A stretch of 64,000 nucleotides of DNA from JAAZZY01 sp964612505 (GTDB lineage Bacteria; Chlamydiota; Chlamydiia; Chlamydiales; JAAZZY01): positions 20,074 through 84,073 of the forward strand of contig CAZTEX010000009.1 of NCBI GenBank assembly GCA_964612505.1, read 5' to 3'. The notes beneath the pieces were generated by a model. It had not been told where the DNA came from, ran no database searches, and saw only the letters and a program-made list of their open reading frames with translations. Shown here piece after piece: positions 34,593 through 43,782 of the stretch. How positions within the stretch are numbered: the stretch's first letter is position 1; each line of letters opens with the position of its first letter. A program made the translations under genes and the position numbers.

Positions 34593-35966
34593 TTAAAACA
34601 GCCTATCAATATTAATAATGCCAATTGATTCTAGAACAACAATACAAATAGCCAATGGCGCTACCCACTTGATAAAGAATTTCCATACATTATAAAGCCA
34701 TTTCCAACGACTTCCTGCTAAGAATTCCTCTTTTGCTATTTTGTTAGTTAAAAACCACCCACCATAAATTGAAATCAGCAATCCACCTACTGGAAGGGTC
34801 CAATTAGCTACAAGATAAGTCATTGTATCAAAGAAGTTCTTGCCGTATATCAATGTCCAATTTGGGAAAATACCGCCAGCCCATGATAATGCGGAAGGGA
34901 TACCTACAATAAAGCTCGCTCCCCCAGAGATCAAAACAGCCTTCTTTCTAGGCCATCCATATAGATCAATAAAGTTGGCCGCCACGACTTCGACAAGGGC
35001 GATCGAAGAAGTCAGAGCTGTAAAGGTAAATAAAATAAAAAAGCAGGTAGAAATAATTAATGCCCCAGGTAATTGAGCAAATAAAATAGGGAGCACTTTA
35101 AAAACTAGACCAGGCCCAGCAGCAGGGCTAGCACCTGAAGTAAAAATAATAGGGAAAATCATGAGCGCAGCCATAATAGAAACAACAATATCCATCGTTC
35201 CAATAATAATGGCTGTCGATGGAATATTTTCGCTCTGTCTCATATAGCTTCCGTAAGTCAAAATAATCCCTTGCCCTAAACTCATCGTCATAAAGGCCAT
35301 CCCAAGGGCAGTCAAAACACTCGATGGTTTAAAATTAGCTAAATCAGGCTTAAAGATAAAACGGAAAGCTTCAGAAAATCCAGATAAGGTTAAGCTATAG
35401 ATAAAGAGTCCTAGTAACAAAATAATCAATGCTGGAATCATAATGCGACTCCAATATTCAATCCCTTTACGAATTCCCTGTAAAACAACTCCCACTGTGA
35501 TCGCTGTAAATAAAAAACTCCAGAAAAGGGTCATGGTTCCAGAATGCTGCAGTGTGTCAAATACAAACCCGATTTCTTCAGGAGTTTTTCCTACATAAAA
35601 CTGATTTAAGCTCATAAAAACATAACTGAGTCCCCATCCCGCAACAACGCTATAATAAGACATGATCAGAAAAGAGGTTATCACTCCCAGCCAGCCCACC
35701 CCTTTCCAAAAAGAGGAGTTATGTGAAAGATTTCCAAAAATTCCAACAGCTCCGCGTTGCGCTTGTCGTCCCATAATCAGTTCAACAATAAAGACAGGTA
35801 CACCTATTAGAAAGGTAGATAGCAAATAGACTAAAACAAAAAGCCCTCCCCCATTTTCACCGACAAGATAAGGAAATTGCCAAAGAGTCCCAAGTCCAAT
35901 AGCTGAACCTGCGGCTGCCATTACCATGCCAAGGTGGGATCCCCAATGCTCTCGCTGCTTTTTCAT
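34593..35966 (-). CDS. Neurotransmitter:sodium symporter (NSS) family amino-acid transporter
   Basis: A 457-residue transporter with about 11-12 membrane segments. The first helix has the NSS signature REHWGSHLGMVMAAAGSAIG followed by LGTLWQFPYLVGENGGG, which holds the sodium and substrate sites, and FIVELIMGR follows. Bacterial members of the LeuT/MhsT type import hydrophobic amino acids with sodium, a plausible role for an amino-acid-scavenging intracellular bacterium. It converges with the metallophosphoesterase gene (23 bp apart). Confidence 0.93.
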   Translation of the reverse strand: MKKQREHWGSHLGMVMAAAGSAIGLGTLWQFPYLVGENGGGLFVLVYLLSTFLIGVPVFIVELIMGRQAQRGAVGIFGNLSHNSSFWKGVGWLGVITSFLIMSYYSVVAGWGLSYVFMSLNQFYVGKTPEEIGFVFDTLQHSGTMTLFWSFLFTAITVGVVLQGIRKGIEYWSRIMIPALIILLLGLFIYSLTLSGFSEAFRFIFKPDLANFKPSSVLTALGMAFMTMSLGQGIILTYGSYMRQSENIPSTAIIIGTMDIVVSIMAALMIFPIIFTSGASPAAGPGLVFKVLPILFAQLPGALIISTCFFILFTFTALTSSIALVEVVAANFIDLYGWPRKKAVLISGGASFIVGIPSALSWAGGIFPNWTLIYGKNFFDTMTYLVANWTLPVGGLLISIYGGWFLTNKIAKEEFLAGSRWKWLYNVWKFFIKWVAPLAICIVVLESIGIINIDRLF

Positions 35967-36116
35967 TCGATTCCTGCAATAAATTTTATAAAGCAGGGAA
36001 ATATAAAGATTTTTGCCAATTTATTCAATCAATTAAACAATTGTTAAACAAAAAAAATGATTATAATAAATTAAAACAGAAACCATACTTTAATTTATAA
36101 TAAAAACATTTTAATA

Positions 36117-36152
36117 AACAAAATCTTATCGAGGTCTCGATAAGATTTTGTT
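36117..36152 (-). terminator. Rho-independent terminator after the 118-residue protein gene
   Basis: A perfect 16 bp stem (arms 36117-36132 and 36137-36152) with loop GGTC, flanked by A/T runs. On the minus strand it follows the stop at 36200 by about 50 bp and is followed by TTTATTAAAATG. Confidence 0.8.
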
Positions 36153-36199
36153 ACTCTCTTTTTCAATAAAAATTTTAGTAAGTAACGATTGCTTCTTTG

Positions 36200-36556
36200 T
36201 TAGGCTGCGGAAGCCGTATTGTTACTGAAAAGATAGGCATAAACAGCATTAAAGAGACGCTCAGGGACACCTGAAAAAGTTAGATCAGCAGCTTCAAAAA
36301 AATCACTTGATGAACGATCACAGAAATAAGATTCTGCTCCAACACTCACTGGAAGAGCTAACGCTGCAAAAGCAGCTGCAGCAAATCCAATTTTAGGATG
36401 ATGTTTTAAAAGTGCGGCAGTGATCACAATGGCGACACCGCCAGCGAGAACCTGAGCCGTAAAATCGGGATCTTGTCCTACTTCGGTAAGCATGCGATCA
36501 TTGAGACTAGCCCATTGCTCGCAAACACTTGCTTGGATACTAGCTAAATTTGTCAT
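36200..36556 (-). CDS. Hypothetical small membrane-associated protein, 118 residues
   Basis: Not recognised. Residues about 38-50 and 56-75 form an Ala-rich hydrophobic hairpin (AGGVAIVITAALLKHHPKIG, then FAAAAFAALALPV), so it probably sits in a membrane. The rest is short and polar, ending in NNTASAA. Hairpin-like hydrophobic segments of this kind resemble small inclusion-membrane proteins of chlamydiae, but no such assignment can be made. Its own terminator lies downstream, and a 69 bp gap separates it from the phosphodiesterase gene. Confidence 0.6.
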   Translation of the reverse strand: MTNLASIQASVCEQWASLNDRMLTEVGQDPDFTAQVLAGGVAIVITAALLKHHPKIGFAAAAFAALALPVSVGAESYFCDRSSSDFFEAADLTFSGVPERLFNAVYAYLFSNNTASAA

Positions 36557-36625
36557 AATGATTCCTCATGTAAAGTTAAAAAAAAGAATATTAACAAAAT
36601 TAAACTAATAATTTAAATATTTAAA

Positions 36626-38779
36626 TCATCCTGATTCTGCAATGACTTCTTGTTTTGGATACTTCACTCGAGAGTGAACAGCAGCAGTGAGAGTTTTAAT
36701 CATCGCTTTACGCACCTTGCCAAGTTCTTCGAATGTTAAAGCGCATTCTTCAAATTGTCGATCTTTAGATTTCTGATAAATAATTTCATCAACAAGCTTG
36801 GTAATCGTATCTTCTTCAAGTTCATCTAAAGAACGAGAAGCAGCTTCTAAGGTATCGGCTATCATAATAATGGCAGATTCTTTAGAGCGAGGCTTAGGTC
36901 CACTATACCTAAATTGAGAGCCGTCTACTTTAGCTTTATCTCCTTTCATTAATTCACATTGTTTATGATAAAAAAAGTAGACAAGAGTCGTTCCATGATG
37001 CTCTTTAATAATATCAATAAAAGGTTCGGGTAGATTTGCTTTGCGAGCCATAATGACTCCATCGCTCACATGATCGATAATCACTCGAGAAGATTCTTGA
37101 GGAGTTAGCAGTTGATGCATATCAACTCCTCTTTGCTGATTCTCAGTAAAATACTGGGGGTGGTTGAGCTTTCCAATGTCATGATAGAGAGTAGAGACTC
37201 GGCAAAAAAGACTATTAGCTCCTATTTCTCGGGCAGCAGCCTCTGCTAGATAACCTACAACGATAGAGTGCTGATAGGTTCCTGGGGCCTCAATGGCTAA
37301 CCTTTGTAAAAGATCATTGCTAGGGTCCATGTATTCCATCAAAATAATATCTGTAAGGATATGAAACGTGGATTCTAAAAGTGGAAGGAGTCCTGCAACT
37401 AAAATAGCAGAAATCAGTAAAAAGACAAACGAAGAGATAAGATCGGTAGCTAATGTAACTCCCCAACCCGTTTTATCATAAATATAGAATGACAAAATAA
37501 TTACGACACTTGCCATCCAGGTTTTAGCCATCACCCAAAAAACTTCTTTACGCTTACTAATTTTACGTGATGCAGCAATGACAACAATCATGGTTGTTAG
37601 ATTAACAACTAAAAAGCCTACGCGGTCCACAACCAAAGTCATAGACATGACCAAAGCTAGGAATCCACTTGAAAAAAGCGCTATTTTTTCATTGAGTAAA
37701 CAACAGAGGAGGATAGTGGCAAAAGGTACAAAGATAGGATAGCCAATATCTTCTATCAAATGGCTACCATTCATAATCAAAAATGCTTCAGTCAATTTAG
37801 CAAGAGCTAAAGTCAACACGATAATAGTAATTAAAAGAGAAAGAAACCGATTTGAGATTAAAATATCTTTGTGACTGATGTTAAAATAGAGGTAACAAAC
37901 ACCGATCAAGATAATTGTCATCATGATGCTGCCAGCAAGCGAATAGGGATTCCAAAGATTACGGTGAGTATTTAAGGATTGCTTCATCGATTGCATCATT
38001 GTCAAATGACGGCTAGTTACTTTCTCTCCTTGATTAATGATATTCTCTCCAACCCTCACCGCCGTATATTGCTGAGGAATATTTTGCTGCAGGACACGCT
38101 TGAGGTTATTTTGAGAGTTAAGATCTGGAATCAAGCTCCATTGCTGAGACTCATAGAAATGAAGAATATAATCAACAACAGGGACATTGACTGAGGTGTT
38201 GGCAAAGGTTTGAAATTCAATTTGGGCCCAAATATCATTTGGAATAGCAATCTTTTGTAATTCAGGATTGCTATCTGGCAGGTATTGATAATAATCTTGA
38301 GCGGGCAAGTCCGCCTCGTGAATCTTACTGATAGTTTGATTGTTAGTGAAACGAGAACGCATCACCCCAGTTTCAAAAATATCTAAGGCTTTCATCATCT
38401 CTTCTAATGAAGCATCTTTAGTATCTCTGCGCCATTGATAATTGCTAAGTAGGTCTTGTTCGAGAAGTTCTCTTGTTTGGATGAGCTGATCTGGATCTAT
38501 TCGATAGATTTTATCGACATCTTTAATAGCTCTTTGACGCAATAAAATGGTGGCTTCTTCATCAGGGAAGCTAAAAGAAATTTGAGAAACCACATAATTT
38601 TTTGAAATGCTATTGAGCTCAAGCGTTTCAACTGTGACTTCTCTAAAGTGTAAAAAAATAAAAAGGCATGCAGCAAAGATTAACGCTATAAACCAGCGAA
38701 TGCTTTTGCTTTTATCAAAAAAACCACGTTCTCTTACTAAGAGAATTGAAGATTTTCTACCACTGGAGTCCGACGGCAA
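36626..38779 (-). CDS. 7TMR-HDED/HD-domain phosphodiesterase, PgpH-like (c-di-AMP hydrolase)
   Basis: A 717-residue membrane protein in the order: one membrane segment (about 25-45), a large extracytoplasmic 7TMR-HDED-type region (to about 270), seven membrane helices (about 280-480), then a cytoplasmic HD phosphodiesterase. The HD residues are intact: the His of APGTYQHSIVVG, the YHDIGK pair, DHVSDGV, EHHGTT and MIADTLEAASRS. PgpH of this architecture degrades the second messenger cyclic di-AMP. The start is TTG at 38777-38779, with AGGGGG six bases upstream; no suitable ATG exists nearby. Confidence 0.88.
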   Translation of the reverse strand: MPSDSSGRKSSILLVRERGFFDKSKSIRWFIALIFAACLFIFLHFREVTVETLELNSISKNYVVSQISFSFPDEEATILLRQRAIKDVDKIYRIDPDQLIQTRELLEQDLLSNYQWRRDTKDASLEEMMKALDIFETGVMRSRFTNNQTISKIHEADLPAQDYYQYLPDSNPELQKIAIPNDIWAQIEFQTFANTSVNVPVVDYILHFYESQQWSLIPDLNSQNNLKRVLQQNIPQQYTAVRVGENIINQGEKVTSRHLTMMQSMKQSLNTHRNLWNPYSLAGSIMMTIILIGVCYLYFNISHKDILISNRFLSLLITIIVLTLALAKLTEAFLIMNGSHLIEDIGYPIFVPFATILLCCLLNEKIALFSSGFLALVMSMTLVVDRVGFLVVNLTTMIVVIAASRKISKRKEVFWVMAKTWMASVVIILSFYIYDKTGWGVTLATDLISSFVFLLISAILVAGLLPLLESTFHILTDIILMEYMDPSNDLLQRLAIEAPGTYQHSIVVGYLAEAAAREIGANSLFCRVSTLYHDIGKLNHPQYFTENQQRGVDMHQLLTPQESSRVIIDHVSDGVIMARKANLPEPFIDIIKEHHGTTLVYFFYHKQCELMKGDKAKVDGSQFRYSGPKPRSKESAIIMIADTLEAASRSLDELEEDTITKLVDEIIYQKSKDRQFEECALTFEELGKVRKAMIKTLTAAVHSRVKYPKQEVIAESG

Positions 38780-39001
38780 TGGAATCCCCCTAATTTTCGC
38801 TTCTTAATATCTCTTAACTAAATTTCGAAAAGATATTAGCAAAAGGAATAAAAATTATCTTTCTTTTTTTTGTTTATTTCTTTTTTTAACACTGACACGA
38901 TTATTTTAATAAACTTTTTTAACTTCGCCGATCATTTCTTGATTTTTTTTTATCCTTAAGATAGCTTTCCTACTTTAATCACATCAACATTCTGAGAATA
39001 T

Positions 39002-40384
39002 ATGGCAAATCATTCTGAGTATCAGGTTATGGCAAGAGCAATGAGACCTCAACGCTTTCAAGATGTTGTTGGTCAAGAAAGGACCAAGACAACCCTGCAA
39101 AACGCTGTTAAACTAGGTCGACTAGGTCATGCTTACCTCTTTTGTGGGTTTCATGGGATAGGGAAAACAACTTTGGCACGTCTTTTTGCAAAAGTATTAA
39201 ACTGCGATGCCCCTCAAGATGGAGAGCCATGCAATAGTTGCTCTTCTTGTAAAGAAATTGCAGCAACATGCTCATTAAATGTCATTGAAATCGATGGCGC
39301 CTCTAACCGAGGAATAGACGATATCCGCCAAATCAATGAAACGGTAGGTTTTGTCGCACAGGGAGGCAAGTGTAAAATTTATATTTTAGATGAAGTTCAC
39401 ATGCTAACTAAAGAGGCATTCAATGCCCTTTTAAAAACGCTCGAAGATCCCCCTCAACATGTCAAATTTTTATTTGCAACTACAGAACCACATAAAATCC
39501 CATCCACTATTTTGAGTCGATGTCAGTGCTTTTATTTAGAGCCGATTACACAAGAACTTGTTGCAGAACATATTGTAAAATGCTCCATTGCTCAAAATAT
39601 TATTTTTGAAAAAGCCGCTGCTCAAATGCTTGCCAAAAGAACGGGAGGCTCTCTTCGCGATGCTCTTGTTCTTGCCGATCAACTAATCTCTTATTGTCAA
39701 ACAGAGGTCACCCTTGAAAAAGCCTCTCACTTTTTAGGTCTTTTGCCTAAATCAGAGCTTTTCTCCTTTGACCTTCGAGCTGCTCAAAAAGACCTAGACG
39801 CGGCCTTTAGCCTCGCTCAAAATATTCTATCTTCAGGTCAAAATTTAGGTAATTTTTTAGATCTGCTCTGCGAGCACTTTCGCCAGCTTTTGTATATCAA
39901 GATATATAAAGGAAACCCAAACAGCCTAAAAGTCCCTGAAAATGAATGGCCTAGCTATGAACAATCCGCAAAATGCTATAGCTATGAGCAGTGCCTTTAT
40001 ATTATAGATCTTCTTTTAGAAGCTCAAAACAAGATCAAACAAGCTTCCTCAAAGCAAATTGCTTTAGAGAATTTGCTCATTCAAATTGTTCGCTCTCATG
40101 AGCGAGTTTCTATTCAAAGCTTGATTAAGCAACTCGATTCTTTAAAATCTAATTTAGATATTATTCCTTCTAGGCCTGAGCCAGTGATTGAAAAAGCTCT
40201 GGATTCTCAGCCTCTTTCCCTAGAGAAAACATTCTCAAAAAAAGACTTGGCACCTCCTAAAAAAGAAAGCCCCCCCGTTGTAAAAGCTGATGCAGAAAAA
40301 CAAAATATTTGCTATAATACACTTATGCAATTTGCCTCAGTAGAGCTAGAGGGCTCTTTAAAAAAAGAAGGAAACAATGGGTAG
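39002..40384 (+). CDS. dnaX: DNA polymerase III subunit gamma/tau
   Basis: A 460-residue clamp-loader ATPase. Walker A GFHGIGKTT is at residues 49-57, the zinc cysteines are 68, 77, 80 and 83, the Walker B is ILDEVHML, and sensor/arginine-finger elements include FATTEPHKIPSTILSRCQ. The C-terminal part after about 370 is shorter than in E. coli tau, with a charged linker, so DnaB contact by a full tau tail is uncertain. It overlaps ybaB by 8 bp. Confidence 0.93.
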   Translation: MANHSEYQVMARAMRPQRFQDVVGQERTKTTLQNAVKLGRLGHAYLFCGFHGIGKTTLARLFAKVLNCDAPQDGEPCNSCSSCKEIAATCSLNVIEIDGASNRGIDDIRQINETVGFVAQGGKCKIYILDEVHMLTKEAFNALLKTLEDPPQHVKFLFATTEPHKIPSTILSRCQCFYLEPITQELVAEHIVKCSIAQNIIFEKAAAQMLAKRTGGSLRDALVLADQLISYCQTEVTLEKASHFLGLLPKSELFSFDLRAAQKDLDAAFSLAQNILSSGQNLGNFLDLLCEHFRQLLYIKIYKGNPNSLKVPENEWPSYEQSAKCYSYEQCLYIIDLLLEAQNKIKQASSKQIALENLLIQIVRSHERVSIQSLIKQLDSLKSNLDIIPSRPEPVIEKALDSQPLSLEKTFSKKDLAPPKKESPPVVKADAEKQNICYNTLMQFASVELEGSLKKEGNNG

Positions 40385-40682
40385 CGGATTTAAAAAACAT
40401 AAAAAACAAATGCAAGCTCTTCAAGAGCAACTGGTGAAAGCTCAAGAAGAAATCAAAAATAAAAAAGTAGTCGGAATAAGTGGTGGCGGATTAGTTTCTG
40501 TAACATTGAGCGGTGAACACGAACTACTAGATATACAGATTAAAAAAGAGTGCATTGATCCAGAAGATCAAGATGGATTGCAAGATCTTGTACGCAATGC
40601 TTACCAACATGCATACGATCAATTAAAAAACGCTGAATCAGACTTTACAGGCTCGCCTTTATTTGACTTAATGCCTCGTTAG
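40377..40682 (+). CDS. ybaB: YbaB/EbfC family nucleoid-associated protein
   Basis: A 101-residue YbaB homologue. It starts with a Lys/Gln-rich helix (QMQALQEQLVKAQEEI) and has the family core VSVTLSGEHELLDIQIKKE and the C-terminal AYQHAYDQLKNAE helix. The protein binds DNA as a dimer and is almost always encoded next to dnaX, as here, where the start lies within the dnaX end. Its stop codon overlaps that of ptsI on the other strand. Confidence 0.93.
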   Translation: MGSGFKKHKKQMQALQEQLVKAQEEIKNKKVVGISGGGLVSVTLSGEHELLDIQIKKECIDPEDQDGLQDLVRNAYQHAYDQLKNAESDFTGSPLFDLMPR

Positions 40683-42454
40683 TCAATAGCAAATAGCATT
40701 TCTTGCGGAGACAATTTCTGATACTCTTCATGAAGAGTCTTTTGAATTTCTTTATAGGAATGCATTCCCATTATTTTTTCTGCCAATCTACAAGCAGCAA
40801 TGATGCTGGTTTTGCGGATGGCATTTTTTACAATTGGAATAAAGCGCGCCGTGCAAGAGAGTTCATGAACTCCCAATCCCAGTAAAAGGGCTGTAAAACA
40901 AGGATCCGCTGCAATTTCTCCGCATAAAGATACAGGTATCCCATTTCGATTTGCTTCGACAACAACCATTTTAATCAAACGGATGACACTTGGGTCCGCT
41001 GGATTATAAAGATAACTCATTCTTTGATTGCCACGATCAACAGCTAAAGAATATTGGACCAAGTCATTAGTCCCTATCGATAAAAAATCACAATGCTTGG
41101 CAAACTCATCGCAAGTAATAGCCGCTGATGGAATTTCAATCATACATCCGATTTGAATATTTGAATCATACCCTATCCCATCGAGCTGAAGCTTGACCAT
41201 TTCTTCTTTTAAAATCTCTTTAGCTTCAAGCAATTCAAAAGCACCCGAAACCATCGGAAACATCAACTTGACTTGTCCATAAATACTGGCTCGCAAAATA
41301 GCTCTTAACTGTGTTCGAAAGATATCGCGATTTTGAAGCATATAGCGAATGGCTCGGCATCCTAAGAAAGGATTTATTTCATCCATATGCATTAAATCTC
41401 CCGACTTGTCTCCTCCTACATCAAAAGTGCGAATGACAATAGGTAATCCATTGGCAGCTGTAACAAATTGCTTATAGATCTCAAATTGTTTTTCTTCTGA
41501 CGGAAATGCTTTTTGTCCAAGGCAAATATATTCTGAACGAAATAGTCCAATACCATCCCCTCGATATTTATGCACTAAGGCAACTTCGTCTAGATCTTCA
41601 ATGTTAGCTGTTAAACGAACTTTGTAACCATCGGGCGTTTCCGTAGCTAGTTCTCCAAAAGAATTGATCGTTTCTAAATAATTTTTCAGCTGATTTTGCA
41701 AAGTTTGATAATGCGCTAAAGTCGAAGGGGTCGGGTTAATAATGACTTCACCTGTTCGGCCATCGACAATAATAAGATCGTCTTTTCTTAGTTTTAGCTG
41801 ATCTAAATTAATATTAGAAATGTATGGAATACCTCTGGAGCGGGCAATAATGGAGGCATGAGAGGTTTTTCCCCCTATTTCCGTAACAAAAGCCTCAATA
41901 TGTGCCTTCTTTGCTTCTGCAACGTCCGAAGGCGTTAAATCTTTGGCAAAGACAATTGCTTTTTCTTGTATATCAGCTAACGAAAGCTTTACCGAATGAA
42001 TTAAGTTTCTCAAAATACGGGTTGCAATATCTTGAATATCGCGAACTTTTTCTCGAAACATTTCTTCAGTGAGCTTAGCTAATTTTTGTTCATAATCACG
42101 AATGAATAATTGAAAAAGATATTCTGCGTTTTTCTTTTTTTTGCGAATGGCTTGTTCAAGCCCAATGGTAATTAAGTCATCTTGCATGATTTGCAAGTGT
42201 GTTTCTAAAATCATTACCCCTTCAAAAGCACCATCTAATTCTAATTGCTTTTGCAATTGAATCACTTGTCTACGACTCCTTTCAAGAGCATCCCGATAGC
42301 GTTGGACTTCGTTTTCTACTTCAGTGTTTGGTATTGAAAATTCAGGAATTTCATCTTTTGAAAAATAAAATATGAATGGAGTTCCAATAGCAATTCCACT
42401 ACCAATCGGGCTGCCTTTTAAACGCAATTCTTCAGCCTGTTCTAGAACTGTCAT
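40679..42454 (-). CDS. ptsI: PTS phosphoenolpyruvate-protein phosphotransferase (enzyme I)
   Basis: Enzyme I takes phosphate from PEP and passes it to HPr. The start at 42454 (MTVLEQ, 591 residues) has GGAG nine bases upstream; a longer frame to 42481 is less likely. The active-site His is in GGKTSHASIIARSRG, near residue 200; PEP-binding regions FRSEYICLG, IRTFDVGGDKS, EIPSAAI and LCGEIAAD are all present. The start overlaps the ptsH 3' end by 23 bp. No EIIA, EIIB or EIIC gene lies in the window. Confidence 0.95.
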   Translation of the reverse strand: MTVLEQAEELRLKGSPIGSGIAIGTPFIFYFSKDEIPEFSIPNTEVENEVQRYRDALERSRRQVIQLQKQLELDGAFEGVMILETHLQIMQDDLITIGLEQAIRKKKKNAEYLFQLFIRDYEQKLAKLTEEMFREKVRDIQDIATRILRNLIHSVKLSLADIQEKAIVFAKDLTPSDVAEAKKAHIEAFVTEIGGKTSHASIIARSRGIPYISNINLDQLKLRKDDLIIVDGRTGEVIINPTPSTLAHYQTLQNQLKNYLETINSFGELATETPDGYKVRLTANIEDLDEVALVHKYRGDGIGLFRSEYICLGQKAFPSEEKQFEIYKQFVTAANGLPIVIRTFDVGGDKSGDLMHMDEINPFLGCRAIRYMLQNRDIFRTQLRAILRASIYGQVKLMFPMVSGAFELLEAKEILKEEMVKLQLDGIGYDSNIQIGCMIEIPSAAITCDEFAKHCDFLSIGTNDLVQYSLAVDRGNQRMSYLYNPADPSVIRLIKMVVVEANRNGIPVSLCGEIAADPCFTALLLGLGVHELSCTARFIPIVKNAIRKTSIIAACRLAEKIMGMHSYKEIQKTLHEEYQKLSPQEMLFAID

Positions 42455-42728
42455 ATTGAAGATCTCCAAATTGGTTTTCAAAAATATCTATAAGTGTACT
42501 CAAAACAAGATCGGCATCAGCTCCTTCAATGAGGACATCCACTTTTGTATTTTGTATTGCCCCTAGTAATAACAAGTTCATGACTTGTTTTGCATCTACA
42601 GATACCTTGTTGCAACTAAATGTCACTTTTGAACTGAATTGATTTAAATGTTTGACAAGCATGCAGGCAGGACGAGCATGTAATCCCATTTTATTTCTGA
42701 TCGTTAATGATTTTTTAATCATTTGCAC
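42432..42728 (-). CDS. ptsH: Phosphocarrier protein HPr, with the regulatory Ser46 position changed to Gln
   Basis: A 98-residue HPr. The active-site His17 is in MGLHARPACMLVKHL, matching His15 of other HPrs if counted from the third Met. The second site, Ser46 in Gram-positive HPr (normally A-K-S-I-M), reads DAKQVM, with Gln48, exactly 31 residues from the His as required. So transfer from enzyme I should work but serine phosphorylation cannot occur at the usual position. The gene sits between hprK and ptsI with overlaps on both sides. Confidence 0.93.
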   Translation of the reverse strand: MQMIKKSLTIRNKMGLHARPACMLVKHLNQFSSKVTFSCNKVSVDAKQVMNLLLLGAIQNTKVDVLIEGADADLVLSTLIDIFENQFGDLQYDSSRTG

Positions 42729-43674
42729 TGTTTTTCAAGCTCTCTTTTAACCGCTCTGCTATTTTAGTATGTTGTCTGGCTCTAAAATCTTTTGCTGAAT
42801 TATACCCCATTCTTCGCAGGCGATAATTGAGCGCTAAAGTTTCAATCAAGAGGACAACATCTCTCCCTGGCTTGACTGGCAAAACAGAAAAAGGCACTTT
42901 GATTCCTAAGATTTCAAGGTAATTTTCCTCTAACCCTAAACGATCGTAAAATTGATTTTCACTCCACTCTTCTAGTCTTACCACAATATCAATCTTCTTT
43001 TTGTCTCGAACGCTATAAGCCCCATAAATGGTGGCAATATTAATAATACCAATGCCTCGAATTTCCATATGATGCCTAGTGAGCTCTACCCCGTGCCCCT
43101 CTAAATAGCTGCCTTTGCGTCGCTTGATCCGCACGACATCATCAGAAATTAACCGGTGCCCTTTTTCAATAAGTCCTAATGCAGTTTCACTTTTTCCAAT
43201 TGACGAGTCCCCTTCAATCAAAACACCCACATCATAGACTTCAATAAAAGTTCCATGCCTGGAAGCAATGGGTGAAAACTCTTCATTTAAAATCATCCCG
43301 AGCCAATTGATAGTTTGAGTGGTTGTTTCAGGAATCTTAAAAACGGCTATTTTTTGTTTAGCGCACAAATTCAACAGCTCTTCAATATTAAAATAACTTC
43401 TTGAAACAACAACAGCGGGAGTGCGATCCGTTAAAATAGCCCCGAGTCGCTCAAAGCGCTCTTGAGATGAAAGGGTTTCAAGATATTTGACCTCTTGTTT
43501 TCCAAAGATCAACATTCTTCGATCATCGTAGTAACTGATAAAGCCGGTTAAATAAATACCTGCCCGATGAATTTCGGGGGTTTCAATGGTTCTATGTAAG
43601 CCCCCTTCCCCAACAATAATTTCCAAGCTCAAGCTTTCGCGGTATTTTTGATAAAAATCTTCAACAAGTAACAT
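42715..43674 (-). CDS. hprK: HPr kinase/phosphorylase
   Basis: A 319-residue HprK. It has the N-terminal domain, the conserved RHG motif at about 139-141, the P-loop GDSSIGKSETA (155-165; usual Gly at the fourth place is Ser), the acid pair in ISDDVV and the HPrK signature MEIRGIGIINI. It phosphorylates HPr on Ser46 with ATP and reverses this with phosphate. It lies directly upstream of ptsH, overlapping it by 14 bp, although that HPr lacks the target serine. No obvious ribosome binding site precedes the ATG. Confidence 0.93.
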   Translation of the reverse strand: MLLVEDFYQKYRESLSLEIIVGEGGLHRTIETPEIHRAGIYLTGFISYYDDRRMLIFGKQEVKYLETLSSQERFERLGAILTDRTPAVVVSRSYFNIEELLNLCAKQKIAVFKIPETTTQTINWLGMILNEEFSPIASRHGTFIEVYDVGVLIEGDSSIGKSETALGLIEKGHRLISDDVVRIKRRKGSYLEGHGVELTRHHMEIRGIGIINIATIYGAYSVRDKKKIDIVVRLEEWSENQFYDRLGLEENYLEILGIKVPFSVLPVKPGRDVVLLIETLALNYRLRRMGYNSAKDFRARQHTKIAERLKESLKNSAND

Positions 43675-43782
43675 TTGGGCTGTCCAAAACTAAATTCAGC
43701 CATATTCATAGCTTATTTTAAAAAATAATTCAACCATTAAACTAATTTGTTTTATAAATAATAATGTTGAAATAATTTACTA

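Noticed and set aside
34589..34602. Small GCTGT/ACAGC hairpin after the metallophosphoesterase gene
   Set aside because: Only five pairs, no T run on the plus strand, and it overlaps the transporter's stop codon.
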